Below are positions 29,417-38,744 of a DNA stretch of 64,000 nt, in pieces. The DNA comes from Caulochytrium protostelioides. Taxonomy: Eukaryota; Chytridiomycota; Caulochytriomycetes; Caulochytriales; Caulochytriaceae. The number at the start of each line of letters is the position of its first letter. The first letter of the stretch is position 1. A program made the position numbers and the translations under genes. The stretch is from the NCBI GenBank assembly GCA_003615045.1, contig ML014172.1, forward strand, positions 35,886 to 99,885, given 5' to 3'. The notes under the pieces are model-generated. The model worked only from the letters and a program-made list of their open reading frames with translations, was not told the origin of the DNA and did no database searches.

Positions 29417-31479
29417 ATGTCTGACAGCAAGCTGACGCGTATTGCTATCGTGTCGACCGACCGATGCAAGCCCAAGAAGTGCCGACAGGAGTGTCGCAAG
29501 TCCTGCCCCGTCAACCGTGTGGGCAAGCTCTGCATTGAGGTCACCAGCGCCTCCAAAATCTCGACGATCTCCGAGTTCCTCTGCATTGGTTGCGGTATCT
29601 GTGTCAAGAAGGTAAGGCCCGCCGACCCTCCGACCTGCGACGGCGTCGGCTGAGGCCTGGTGGTCGGCCGATCGTCGTCGTGACGAACCTCCCGCATCAC
29701 GAAAGACCACGAACGAGTCCACTCACAATGCCCTATTCTGCTCATCGATGATCCGATGATGCCCGCCATCACGGGCCGATGTGGATGATCCGCCTCGGTT
29801 TCTGTTTCGCTCGTTCTCGCTCGCTCACTCGCGTTTTCACTGGCGATGACCTCGCGTTACAGTGCCCCTTTGAGGCCATCACCATCATCAACCTGCCGAC
29901 GAACCTGGAGAGCCAGACGACCCACCGATATGGCGCCAACACCTTCAAGCTGCACCGTCTGCCCGTGCCGCGACCAGGTCAGGTGCTGGGTCTCGTCGGC
30001 ACCAACGGGATTGGCAAGTCGACGGCGCTCAAGATCCTCGCTGGCAAGCTGAAGCCCAACCTCGGCCAGTTCGAGAACCCGCCCGACTGGGAGGACATTG
30101 TCAAGTACTTCCGCGGCAACGAGCTGCAGAACTACTTCATCAAGATTGTCGAGAATGACTTGCGCGCGCTGATCAAGCCTCAGTACGTTGACCAGATCAA
30201 GCGCGCCGCCGTCGGTACCGTCGGCGACCTGCTGGCCCGCAAGAACGACCGCGACGTCTTTGACGCGATGGTCAAGGAGCTCGAGCTGACCGACTTCCTG
30301 ACGCGCGACATCGGCGACCTGTCCGGTGGTGAGCTGCAGCGTTTTGCGCTCGCCGTGGCGTGTGTCCAGAAGGCGGACGTCTACATGTTTGACGAGCCGT
30401 CATCGTACCTGGACGTGAAGCAGCGTCTGAACGCGGCGCGCTGCATCCGCTCGCTGCTCATCGACAACAACTACATCATTGTCGTCGAGCACGATCTCTC
30501 GGTCCTCGACTACCTGTCCGACTTCATTTGCTGCTTGTACGGCCGCCCCGGCGCGTACGGCGTGGTCACGATGCCTTTCTCGGTCCGCGAAGGCATCAAC
30601 ATCTTCCTCGACGGCATGATCCCCACCGAAAACCTGCGCTTCCGCGAGGAGTCGCTCACCTTCCGTCTCGCCGAGAGCGCCGACGACATGGATCCCAACG
30701 AAAAGATGCGCCGCTTCACGTACCCCGCCATGAAGAAGACCCAGGGCGACTTCGAGCTGACCGTCTGCGAGGGTGGGTTCACCGACTCCGAGATCCTCGT
30801 CATGCTGGGCCAGAACGGCACCGGCAAAACCACCTTCATCCGCATGCTCGCGGGCCTGCTGAAGCCCGACGACGACGTCGAGGTGCCGGAGCTCAAGGTG
30901 TCGTACAAGCCGCAGACCATTTCGCCGAAGACGACCCTGACCGTCCGCATGTTGCTGCTGCAGCGCATCAAAGGCGCTTTTATGCACCCGCAGTTCCAGA
31001 CCGATGTCGTCAAGCCGCTCCAGATCGAGAACATCATCGACCAGGAGGTGCAGAAGCTTTCGGGTGGTGAACTGCAACGTGTGGCCATCGTCGTCTGCCT
31101 TGGCACGCCCGCCGACATCTATCTCATTGACGAGCCGTCGGCGTACCTCGACTCCGAGCAGCGTATCATTGCCGCGAAGGTCATCAAGAAGTTCATCTTC
31201 CACTCCAAGAAGACGGCGTTCATTGTCGAGCACGATTTCATCATGGCCACCTACCTTGCCGACCGCGTGATCGTCTACGAGGGCCAGCCCTCGGTCAAGG
31301 CGACCGCCAAGTCCCCCGAGGGCCTGCTCTCGGGCATGAACACCTTCCTCAACGCCTTGGAAATCACCTTCCGCCGCGACAAGGACAACTTCCGTCCGCG
31401 CATCAACAAGCTCGACTCCATCAAGGACAAGGAGCAGAAGCTTGCGGGCCAGTACTTCTTCCTGGAAGGCGAGGCCTAA
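29417..31479 (+). CDS. RLI1: ABCE1/RLI1 ribosome-recycling ABC ATPase
   Basis: Essential Fe-S ATPase that splits ribosomal subunits after termination. Exon 1 (29417-29611, start in a perfect GCCACCATGT context) and exon 2 (29863-31479) are joined by a 251-base intron (GTAAGG...TTACAG). This restores [16 protein letters not shown] and gives 603 residues, the normal family length. Seen in order: the two Fe-S cluster motifs (Cys-rich 20-45; 56-68), NBD1 Walker [10 protein letters not shown] (from 111), signature [10 protein letters not shown] (218) and [13 protein letters not shown]2 has Walker [10 protein letters not shown] (381), [11 protein letters not shown] (464) and [10 protein letters not shown]. 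The gene converges with CENP-A, 306 bases apart. Confidence 0.98.
29612..29862 (+). other. RLI1 intron
   Basis: 251-base intron, donor AAG|GTAAGG, acceptor TTACAG|TGC, placed exactly between the third and fourth Cys region of the second Fe-S motif (phase 0). Confidence 0.93.
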
Positions 31480-31785
31480 ACCCCTCTGCGGTGTGTGGAA
31501 CGCGGGGCTCTCCGTCTGACGCAGATCTAGCGCCCGCGTCGGCGGCCGTTCCGACGGCCCCACTCTCACCGCTCCTCCTTGCGTGACGAGTTGCTTCTCG
31601 TTCATTTTTACCGTTGTTCCCCAATACATGTGATACACCCGCTACCGGACAAGAAGGAGGCCGCGCAGGACGAAGGGGACCAGCGAGGGAATCATAAATA
31701 CAATAACGGGTCGTTAAATACACGCGCGGTAGCGCGATGATTTTTTTTCTGTTTCTCGGACGCGGCGACCGTCCCTCAGCGCGCT
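31480..31785. other. Short intergenic region between convergent RLI1 and CENP-A genes
   Basis: Shared 3' region of 306 bases with A/T-rich stretches at 31690-31722 and a T run at 31740-31748 that probably hold the poly(A) signals of both transcripts. No gene. Confidence 0.5.
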
Positions 31786-32563
31786 CTATTCAAAAGCGCG
31801 AACATGGCCGCCGATGCGGCGAGCCAGAATAATATCGCGACGCATCAACGTGACACGCTTCGCGTGGATGGCGCACAGGTTGCTACAGATCGCATCCACA
31901 CATCCCGAAAGAAAATGCGATGCGATGCGGTGATTGGCATGACAGATCCCCCCCAAAAAAAGTATTCCAGGTGAGTGTGATGCTCGATTCATGAGGTTGG
32001 CCGGTCAGGACCGCTCGATTCGACGCCTGATCCCGAGAACCCCTTCTCTGGAGCAGTGCACGCCGTGGAAAGTCGACTTACGCGTCTTCAAAGAGATGCA
32101 CGAGGAACGCTTCGGTGGCCTCCTGGAGCGCGAGGATGGCGGAGCTCTGCCACCGCAGCGCGAAATCCGGATCGAGCGCGCGCCGCCCCTCGTCGCGGAC
32201 GAGGTCGAGCGCGACTTCACGCACCAGCCGGGCGAACGGCAGTTTCCGCAGCAGCAGATTCGTGGATTTCTGGTATTTTCGGATCTCGCGCAGCGCCACG
32301 GTGCCCGGGCGGAACCGCCGGTGCTTCGGCGTGGTCGTCGTGGTCGTCGTGGTCGTCGTGGTCGTGGCGGCGGCGGAACGGGAGGCGCCGGAGGCGCCGG
32401 GCGCGCGCTTCTTCGTGGGGCTCGGGCGGCGGCCGCTCTGCAGCAGCGCGGCGCGCGCGCGCTTGGCGGCGGACTGCGGCGTGCGGGCGTGGCTCGGCGT
32501 GCGGGCGTGGCTCGGCACGCTGCCGCTCGCGTGGCGCTCCGGCGACGCATGTGTGCGCGCCAT
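31786..32563 (-). CDS. CSE4: Centromeric histone H3 variant CENP-A/Cse4 (two exons)
   Basis: Replaces H3 in centromeric nucleosomes and marks the kinetochore site. Exon 1 is 32563-32082 and exon 2 is 31882-31786, joined by a 199-base intron (GTAAGT...CTGTAG, phase 2). This restores [15 protein letters not shown] and gives 192 residues. The 80-residue tail starts MARTH, has a doubled SHARTP and a Thr12 run (67-78), and shares nothing with the H3 tail after MART. The core matches H3: [53 protein letters not shown] and ARRI. CENP-A character comes from RKYQ with [11 protein letters not shown], Trp138 (Phe in H3) before [14 protein letters not shown], and a long loop 1: 21 residues between Glu116 and Trp138, against 10 in H3 and 12 in human CENP-A. 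The start is the only ATG in the frame upstream of the core. Confidence 0.93.
31883..32081 (-). other. CENP-A gene intron
   Basis: Donor GC|GTAAGT at 32081 and acceptor CTGTAG|C at 31883. It splits the Ala codon at the end of helix alpha-2, and joining keeps the histone fold in frame. Conventional stops immediately after the donor confirm that splicing is needed. Confidence 0.92.
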
Positions 32564-32684
32564 CGTGACGCGGTTGTCTGCTCGGGCGGCTCGATGCGTC
32601 AGCGTCGGAGAGAGCGAGAGCGAGAGAGCGAGCGAGCGCGAGAGCGCGAGAGCGAGAGAGCGGGCGGCGACCCGATGGGTGCGG

Positions 32685-32719
32685 ACGCGTCGGAGCAGCC
32701 GCGGGCAGTCGCGACGCGT
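32685..32719 (-). promoter_or_regulatory. Two MluI-type (MCB-like) ACGCGT boxes upstream of CENP-A
   Basis: ACGCGT at 32685-32690 and 32714-32719, both inside an identical GACGCGTCGG context, lie 122-156 bases before the CENP-A start. ACGCGT is the core of the fungal MBF (Mbp1/Swi6) G1/S element. Given the high GC, single hits are expected by chance; the identical pair is the only argument. Confidence 0.3.
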
Positions 32720-33356
32720 CGGGGAGCCGCGAGCGCTGGATCGACGGACGGGACGGAGCGCCGGAGGGTGACAGCGGCGCCCGGTCGGGAGGGACGGCGT
32801 CCGCAGCAACGCGACGCGCGCGCGGAGGACCGGGGCCGGAGCAAGGTATCCGACGCGCTCGGGCCGCAGCAGGTCGCGGGATCAGGGCGCGCGGCGGCGG
32901 TGTCGCAAGGAGCGATCGAAGGGGATCCGCCAACAGAGAAGGATCCCGAGGGTGGGAGGGCGACCGCGGGACCTCAGCGGATGGGTCGGCGGAACGGCCC
33001 GACGGGCCGCGGACTGGAGCGGACCGCAGACTTGAGCGGACCGCGGCGCCGAGCAGAAGGGCGATGATGCGGCCCACCGCTCCCCATAGAGTGCACAGCC
33101 TCACCCGTCGTCCGCGCCGCATCGTGCGGCGTCGCCGCCGCGCCGTCGTCACGCACAGACGCCGGCGGGTATGGCCGACGAAGGCGGAGACCGCGCGCGC
33201 CGCGTCCGCCGCCCGCCGCCCGCCGCCAACGCCCGCCGCCAACGCCCGCCGCCACGCGCTCGGCGGCGTCGGCGGGCGGCTCAAGCGTCCCGCCCGCGGC
33301 CGAGCCCCCGCGAGGGCCGAGAAAGGCCGACAGACGCGCGTGCGATGGGAGTGTCC

Positions 33357-33422
33357 GCCACCGCCACCGCCACCGCCACCGCTGCTGCTGCTGCCGCTGC
33401 TGCTGCTGCTGCCGCTGCTGCC
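33357..33422. repeat. CCACCG/GCTGCT triplet array
   Basis: CCACCG units followed by CTG/CCG triplets over about 65 bases in non-coding DNA between SPAG1 and CENP-A. Confidence 0.75.
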
Positions 33423-33724
33423 GCGGCCGCGGCCGCGCCACGGTCGGGTCGGGACGCGGGGCGCCGCCAGGGCGGCGCAGGAAGGCGGCGACAGAGCATC
33501 CGCCACGCGCCGTCCCTCCCGCCACAAGGGCCGCCGCCGTCCACCGCCGTCGATCGCTTTGCCTTCCCAGGACGCTTCGGCCGATCCCTCCAGCCCGTCG
33601 CTCAGAAGAGGGGGAACAGCGGAGGACATGCTTACAAGGAGACATAGGGGTGATATCGGCATCGATCGAGCGTGTGCATGGACATCCGCGTTGATCGTGC
33701 GTGCCATCATGGTTTCTGGTTCGT

Positions 33725-35023
33725 CTATCGTTCGGTCAGGGTCATTGAGCTCAGATCGAGCGCTTCAAGCGCCGAGAGCTTCGCGTCGTCGTCAAAGTCC
33801 AGCAACGTTGTCATGGGTGGCCGCGGCCGCGCCGTCGACGCGCCCTGCGACGGCGAGGGCGACTTTTCTGGCCGACTGGCCGCGGCTGCTTCGCCGTCCT
33901 CGTCATCATCGTCGTCGTCGTCCTCATCGACTTCTTGAATCTGAAGTCGATGCGTCATGACAGGGAGCGATGCCGTCGTGGTCTTGGCGGGCACCGCCGT
34001 GGTCTGTGCCGCCGTGGCCGTCGTGGCCTTCGTCGTCGCTCCCGCAGCTTCCGGAGGAGGGCCCGACACCAGGGCGTGGCGCGCCTTCTTGGCTTCGGCG
34101 TGGTCGGGATCATACGCGAGCACGGCATCATAGTCCGCGACGGCCTCCGCCCGGCGCTGGAGCGCCTCACGCGCGCGACCGCGGCGGAACCGCGCCTTCA
34201 CGTAGAACGCGGCGTCGCCGGTCGCCAAGCACGCGTCCGCATCGGCTTCGGCGGCCGCATACTGCGCGAGCTGAAACGCCGCGGCGCTCCGGTTCGACAG
34301 CGCGCGCGCCGACCGCGGCTGCCACTTCAGGGACCGCGTGTACGCCGTGTGGGCGTCGGCCCACTCGCACCGGCGGAAGGCCTCGTTGCCCTTGGTCATC
34401 TCGTTGTCGAAGCCGACGGCGGCCTTGACGGCGGCGCGCGGCGCAGGGGGCGCGTCGGCCATCTGCGTGATCCAGGCGTCGAGGTCGGCGCCCACGGCGT
34501 CGCCGTCCGGGGCCGCCGTGGACACCGTGGCGGCAGCGGCGGCGGGCAACGCCAGGGGCCGGCCGACCTTGGGCGTCTTGATGCTCAGGGCATCGCAGCG
34601 CTTGACCAGATGCCGCTCGAGATCAGGAAAGTAGCCTTCCTTGCCGGATCTATGGGCCACCGGTCCGAAGCAACCGACAGAATGACGAGTCGTGAGCTGC
34701 CTGCCCTCGCGTACCATGCGTGCCACGCGCGATATCGCGTCCTGGGGCCGCCCGCGTTGGCGATGACGGGAAAAGGGCTCGGAGACGACTTACCGGAGGA
34801 CAGCGAGCAGGTTGGTCAGGGTGCGGGCGTCGGTGCAGCGGTCGATGTAGTCGTAGTCGAGTTCCTCGACCGCGTAGGGGAGGAAGCCGGTCGTGCCGCC
34901 GCCGCGGGCGGGCTCGACCTCGCCGGTCGCAAGCGCAGCGCCCTGCCCATGAAGCGACGGAAGCGTGCCGGCGGCTTCGCCCTGTGCGAGCAGCTCCGAG
35001 AGCTCCTTCACCGAGGACAGCAT
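33725..35023 (-). CDS. SPAG1: SPAG1-like TPR co-chaperone (dynein arm assembly), two exons
   Basis: SPAG1 (DNAAF13) acts with HSP90/R2TP-like machinery to pre-assemble axonemal dynein arms. Exon 1 is 35023-34794 and exon 2 is 34649-33725, with a 144-base intron (GTAAGT...CCATAG, phase 2). The join creates the family signature ELDYDYIDRCTDARTL...LAVLR-SGKEGYFPDLERHLVKR near residues 53-95. A TPR block follows (about 155-270; GNEAFRRCEWADAHTAYTRSL, RALSNRSAAAFQLAQYAAAEADADACL, ARFRRGRAREAL), then an acidic run of seven Asp and a C-terminal region. The total of 384 residues is far shorter than vertebrate SPAG1, which has three TPR blocks and a GTP-binding claim; here there is one block. ATG 35021-35023 is the only ATG in exon 1 upstream of the signature. 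Confidence 0.87.
34650..34793 (-). other. SPAG1 intron
   Basis: 144 bases, donor CG|GTAAGT, acceptor CCATAG|A. It splits an Arg codon within the conserved LR-SGKEGY motif. Confidence 0.9.
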
Positions 35024-36123
35024 CGCGCGGCTGGCGCCGGGGGGTGGGGGGTGCGGCAGATCGGATCGGAGCTTGGCTTGCAAAGTCTTCGCAGCGTGCT
35101 TGGGTATGGCCTCGTCAGACCGCGCTAGATCAGAAAGGACGAATGGCTCGCTCGGAGGGTCTCGCCGTTGTCTCGTATGATATGCTAACCCTCAGGCAGC
35201 AGCAGGTGGTGCGGTGTCGGGATCGCAGCAAGGCGGAACGATCAGCGGCGACTGTGCGAGGACGATGCGCAGGGATGATGCGCCAGGCGAGGGCCGATCT
35301 CGAGGTCGCCATGGGCCGTGGGAGCCAAAAGTCTTTTTCTTACTTGCTGATCATGGGTCCATCCATCTACCATCGAGGATCCATCCATCGTAGTGCGGAG
35401 CCGCGTTTTGCCAGGATCTCGGCATCGAGTCGACCTCTCAGCATCGCCTTCATGGCTCGCCTATCCAGCACACTCGCCGTTGGGCCCACCGCCGCCCCCC
35501 TCAACCCCTGCCCTACGCTACGGCCGCGGAGACGACGCCGGTGGCCCGTCGGCGCCCCTAGCGCTCTTTGCGCCCTGGCGGCGTCGTGGCCTCGCCGCTT
35601 CGCCCTTTCGCCGAAGCGACGCGATCGCCTGGCCTGGCCTCGCTCGGGCCTAGCCTCGCTTGGGCCTCGTCGGCGCGCGCATCGGCCGCTCTCTGCACCT
35701 GTTGGCGCACGTGCGCATCGGCCCTGGCAGCCGCTCGCGCGCGCTGATCCGGCACGACCCCATGGAGAACGTCAAGAACACCGGTCATCGCGTCGCGTCG
35801 GTCCGCTCGGATCACGGGATGATGTCGCCGTCGTGCCCGCGATGGGCTGTGGCGCCAACGTTCGAGAGACGCGCCGACGCATGAACCTGCATCGGACGGA
35901 GGCGCGACGTGGATATCGCGAACATCGTTCTTTGCTGGATTCCTGCTGCTTCCCCTCGAACCTTTTTTGTTCGTGCTGTGCTGTGCTGTGCTGTGCTGCC
36001 GATCCGCCCCGGGATCCACCACGCGTCTCACCGCTGTCGCCGGAGCCGCAGCTGCCACGCCCTGGACGGTGCATACTGCCTTTTCCCTGACGCCGACGAT
36101 CTCCTTCTGTTTGACAACGCGCG
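35024..36123. other. Divergent promoter region between SPAG1 and PRE4
   Basis: 1.1 kb shared upstream region. Contains a repeated CCATC-rich segment near 35355-35390 and the GTGCT array at 35973-35997. I saw no recognisable proteasome-type GGTGGCAAA element and no gene. Confidence 0.45.
35973..35997. repeat. Five exact copies of GTGCT upstream of PRE4
   Basis: Perfect pentamer array ending 126 bases before the PRE4 start codon. Confidence 0.9.
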
Positions 36124-37192
36124 ATGTCGTATTACGACGAGCGGCAGCACGCGCTGCTGACGGCCCGCGACTGGGTCGGTGGGCCGACGCCCGCGCAGGG
36201 CTACACGAGCGACCCGTACGGTCCTAACTACGCGGCCGCGCCCTCGGCCGCACCCGCCGTGGCGGGCATGCCGACCGCGCACACCTCGTAAGTTCGCCAT
36301 GGAGCCACACGAGGCCCTCACCGATCACCTGGATCTGTCTGCGAGGACCGAGCGATGCGCGCCTCTCGCATGTTTCATAGTGATCACGGGGTTCCCAGTG
36401 AACGCGACATCGACGCCGCTGCCTCGTCATTATAGGCACTCATTCCATGGCTTCTCTCTTTTTTTTTGCATTGTGCATGATCGCCTCTGTTTTTACCGCT
36501 TCATCGCCACGCAATTCACTCATCGAAGTCAACCCATGGTGACCGGCACCTCGGTGCTCGGCATCAAGTACAAGGACGGGATCATGATGGCGGCGGACAC
36601 GCTGGCATCGTACGGGTCGCTGGCGCGGTTCCGCGACGTGCAGCGCATCGTGCCTGTGGGCGAGCATACCCTGCTCGGCGCGTCTGGCGAGATGTCGGAC
36701 TTTGCTTACATCCAAGAGCAGCTGGACAAGCTCCTGGTCGCGGACCACCTCGCCGCCGACGGGCATACCGCAGGCCCGCACTTCATCTGGCAGTACCTCT
36801 CGCGCCTCATGTACGCGCGCCGCAGCCGCGTCAACCCGCTGTGGAACTCGCTCATCGTTGGTGGGTTCCGCGACGGCAAACGCTTCCTCGGCTTCGTCGA
36901 TCTCCAGGGGACCACGTACGAGGCCAGCACCATCGCGACTGGGTTCGGCGCGTACCTCGGGCAGCCGCTGCTGCGCAAGGCGGTCGAGGGCAAGGAGGAC
37001 ACGCTGACCAAGGAGGAGGCGCACAAGCTGCTCGTGGACACGCTGCGCGTGCTTTACTACCGCGACGCGCGCTCGCTCGACAAGATCCAGATCGCGACCG
37101 CCGACGCGTCCGGCGTCTCGGTCTCGGAGCCGTTCAAGCTCGACTCGGACTGGTCCTTTGGCGCCGACATCCGCGGCTACGGTGCGCTCTAA
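36124..37192 (+). CDS. PRE4: 20S proteasome subunit beta-7 (Pre4/PSMB4), two exons
   Basis: Non-catalytic beta ring subunit of the 20S core, in nucleus and cytosol. Exon 1 (36124-36287) encodes a 54-residue propeptide-like leader. Exon 2 (36529-37192) starts with QPMVTGTSVLGIKYKDGIMMAADTL, the PSMB4 signature. The 241-base intron (GTAAGT...CGAAG, phase 2) joins HTS-QPMV. The 275 residues include YGSLARFRDVQRI, LLGASGEMSDF, MYARRSRVNPLWNSLIVGG, ATGFGAYLGQPLLR and VLYYRDARS, all matching PSMB4. As in the family, there is no catalytic Thr1 with its full active-site set. Confidence 0.96.
36288..36528 (+). other. PRE4 intron
   Basis: 241 bases, donor TC|GTAAGT, acceptor CGAAG|T; lower GC than the exons, with a T9 tract upstream of the acceptor region. 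Confidence 0.9.
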
Positions 37193-37730
37193 GCGGGCAG
37201 CGCTGAGTGCGGTCTCCGGCTATTCTTCTCGTGTATACTTCATCTTCCATGTGTTTTTGTTTGCTTGTGCCTGAAGGATACTGTGCGCGGGATATGGTCG
37301 TGATGGGCCGTTCGCGTGATGCGTCGTTGGCTGGGTGGTATGCAGGTTCATAGGGATCGGAGGGTCGTACAAGACCTCTGATTCTTTGTTTCTGGGTTTC
37401 AAAGCCACCGGGATGGGCGTGCACCCAGCTGGCCCCCCGTCGTGGACGGGGCCCAAATGGAGCCCGGGCTCAACTCTTGTTCATACATGACCAAGTTTGA
37501 CCCCAGCGCGACACGCCCGTTTGATCCAGACGACGGTTCCATCCTGCTTCGAGTCGTCCTTGCCCTCATCCGACCGTCCCTATCGATGTTTCTTCATGTT
37601 TTTCCACCTGCTGCTGCTGCAAGCGCCTCTCAGCAAGTGACATCATTACGACGGTGATCGCGGCCATTGGCGAAACAGACCGACTCTTGTATCCCCTGAA
37701 CACCGCTTCTCGAGTCGTCTTTGCGTCGCG
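37193..37730. other. Intergenic between PRE4 and CDC8
   Basis: 538 bases. No gene, TATA box or ACGCGT element seen; two CTGCTG runs near 37608. Confidence 0.4.
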
Positions 37731-38549
37731 ATGGCGCCGTCAGATTTTGTGACGGCGTCGCTGGCCGCGGAGTCGCTCAAGCCTCGACGCGGCGCGTTCA
37801 TCGCAATCGAAGGCTGTGACCGCTCCGGCAAATCAACGCAGGTTCAGCGCCTCCAGGAAGTCCTGGACCAGGCCGGAATCGACTATGAGATCTTTCGGTA
37901 TCCTGGTAAGTGCTCGCACCCTCCTGCTCGTTCCCAGAGCGAGATGTGCACAATGACCAAAATGTCCCGTCAATTGCTCACTGCCGTTTTTTTTCCTCAA
38001 AATGACAATGGTGGATCACCAGACCGCTCTACCCCGTCGGGCCGCATACTCGACACGTATCTGAAGGGCGAGGTCCAGCTCGACGACCACGCGCTGCACC
38101 TACAGTTCTCGGCGAACCGTTGGGAGTCCTGCGCGAAACTCCGCTCGGTCCTGGCGGCCGGCAGGACCGTGATCTGCGACCGGTACCTCTACTCGGGCAT
38201 TGCCTACAGCGCCGCGAAGGGCCTCGACCGCGTGTGGTGCCGCATGCCCGATGTCGGCCTCCCGCGACCGGACCTGACGCTCTTTTTCGACCTGCCGCCC
38301 GAGAAGGCGAAGGACCGAGGCGGATACGGCGACGAGCGCTATGAACAGCTCGCGTTCCAGCAGAAAGTCTACGCCGAGTATGGGTTCGTGGAGGACGCGA
38401 GCTGGTGCCGCATCCCCGCAGATGCGGCCATCGACGTCGTCGCCGACGCCGTCTGGAAGGCCGTGAGTCCGCTGCTGCCGTGGCCAGCGACCGCCGCGGA
38501 AGCCGCGACGGCTGCCGCGCTGCCGGACACCGTGGCTACTTTTTCCTGA
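37731..38549 (+). CDS. CDC8: Thymidylate kinase (two exons)
   Basis: Phosphorylates dTMP to dTDP for DNA synthesis. Exon 1 (37731-37905) and exon 2 (38023-38549) are joined by a 117-base intron (GTAAGT...CACCAG, phase 1), giving RYP-DRSTPSGRILDTYL and 233 residues. P-loop EGCDRSGKST at 27-36, DRS motif in exon 2, LQFSANRWE, the DRY motif CDRYLYSGIAYSAAKG, PDVGLPRPDLTLFFDL and the LID region GGYGDERYEQLAFQ. An Ala-rich C-terminal tail of about 20 residues exceeds the usual length. The intron has a length divisible by three and no in-frame stop, so unspliced mRNA would stay open with 39 extra residues. Confidence 0.95.
   Translation: MAPSDFVTASLAAESLKPRRGAFIAIEGCDRSGKSTQVQRLQEVLDQAGIDYEIFRYPGKCSHPPARSQSEMCTMTKMSRQLLTAVFFPQNDNGGSPDRSTPSGRILDTYLKGEVQLDDHALHLQFSANRWESCAKLRSVLAAGRTVICDRYLYSGIAYSAAKGLDRVWCRMPDVGLPRPDLTLFFDLPPEKAKDRGGYGDERYEQLAFQQKVYAEYGFVEDASWCRIPADAAIDVVADAVWKAVSPLLPWPATAAEAATAAALPDTVATFS
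37906..38022 (+). other. CDC8 intron (length divisible by 3, no stop)
   Basis: 117 bases with donor CCTG|GTAAGT and acceptor CACCAG|ACC. The insert would fall right before the conserved DRS motif next to the dTMP site, so a retained form is unlikely to be active. Splicing is inferred from homology. Confidence 0.88.
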
Positions 38550-38656
38550 TGCTCCTGCGTCGGTAGGTGACGAGAAATCGTCTTCTCTCTGAAGATGCCG
38601 CCACTCCGACCATATTTATTAAATGATTTGCTGAATATAGCGAGGAGCCGTGCCAT

Positions 38657-38744
38657 CACGATGATCCCCACACGCTTGATCACACGATGATCCCCACACG
38701 CTTGATCACACGATGATCCCCACACGCTTGATCACACGATGATC
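38657..38744. repeat. 26-bp minisatellite, three exact copies plus a partial
   Basis: Unit begins CACGATGATC and ends CTTGATCA; copies at 38657-38682, 38683-38708 and 38709-38734 are identical, followed by ten bases of a fourth. It lies about 110 bases after the CDC8 stop. Confidence 0.95.

Larger units (their letters stand above)
32564..33724. other. Intergenic, CENP-A promoter and SPAG1 3' region
   Basis: 1.16 kb of extremely GC-rich DNA. It is open in several frames (one minus frame runs almost 500 codons), but only as Arg/Pro/Ser/Gly-rich nonsense with no family match. Contains a GAGC-rich stretch at 32600-32670, the paired ACGCGT sites at 32685-32719 and a CCACCG/GCTGCT triplet array at 33357-33422. 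Confidence 0.5.

Noticed and set aside
32217..33710. 497-codon minus-strand frame upstream of and over CENP-A
   Set aside because: Overlaps the CENP-A histone fold in another frame and encodes only Arg/Ser/Pro-rich sequence from GC-rich DNA.
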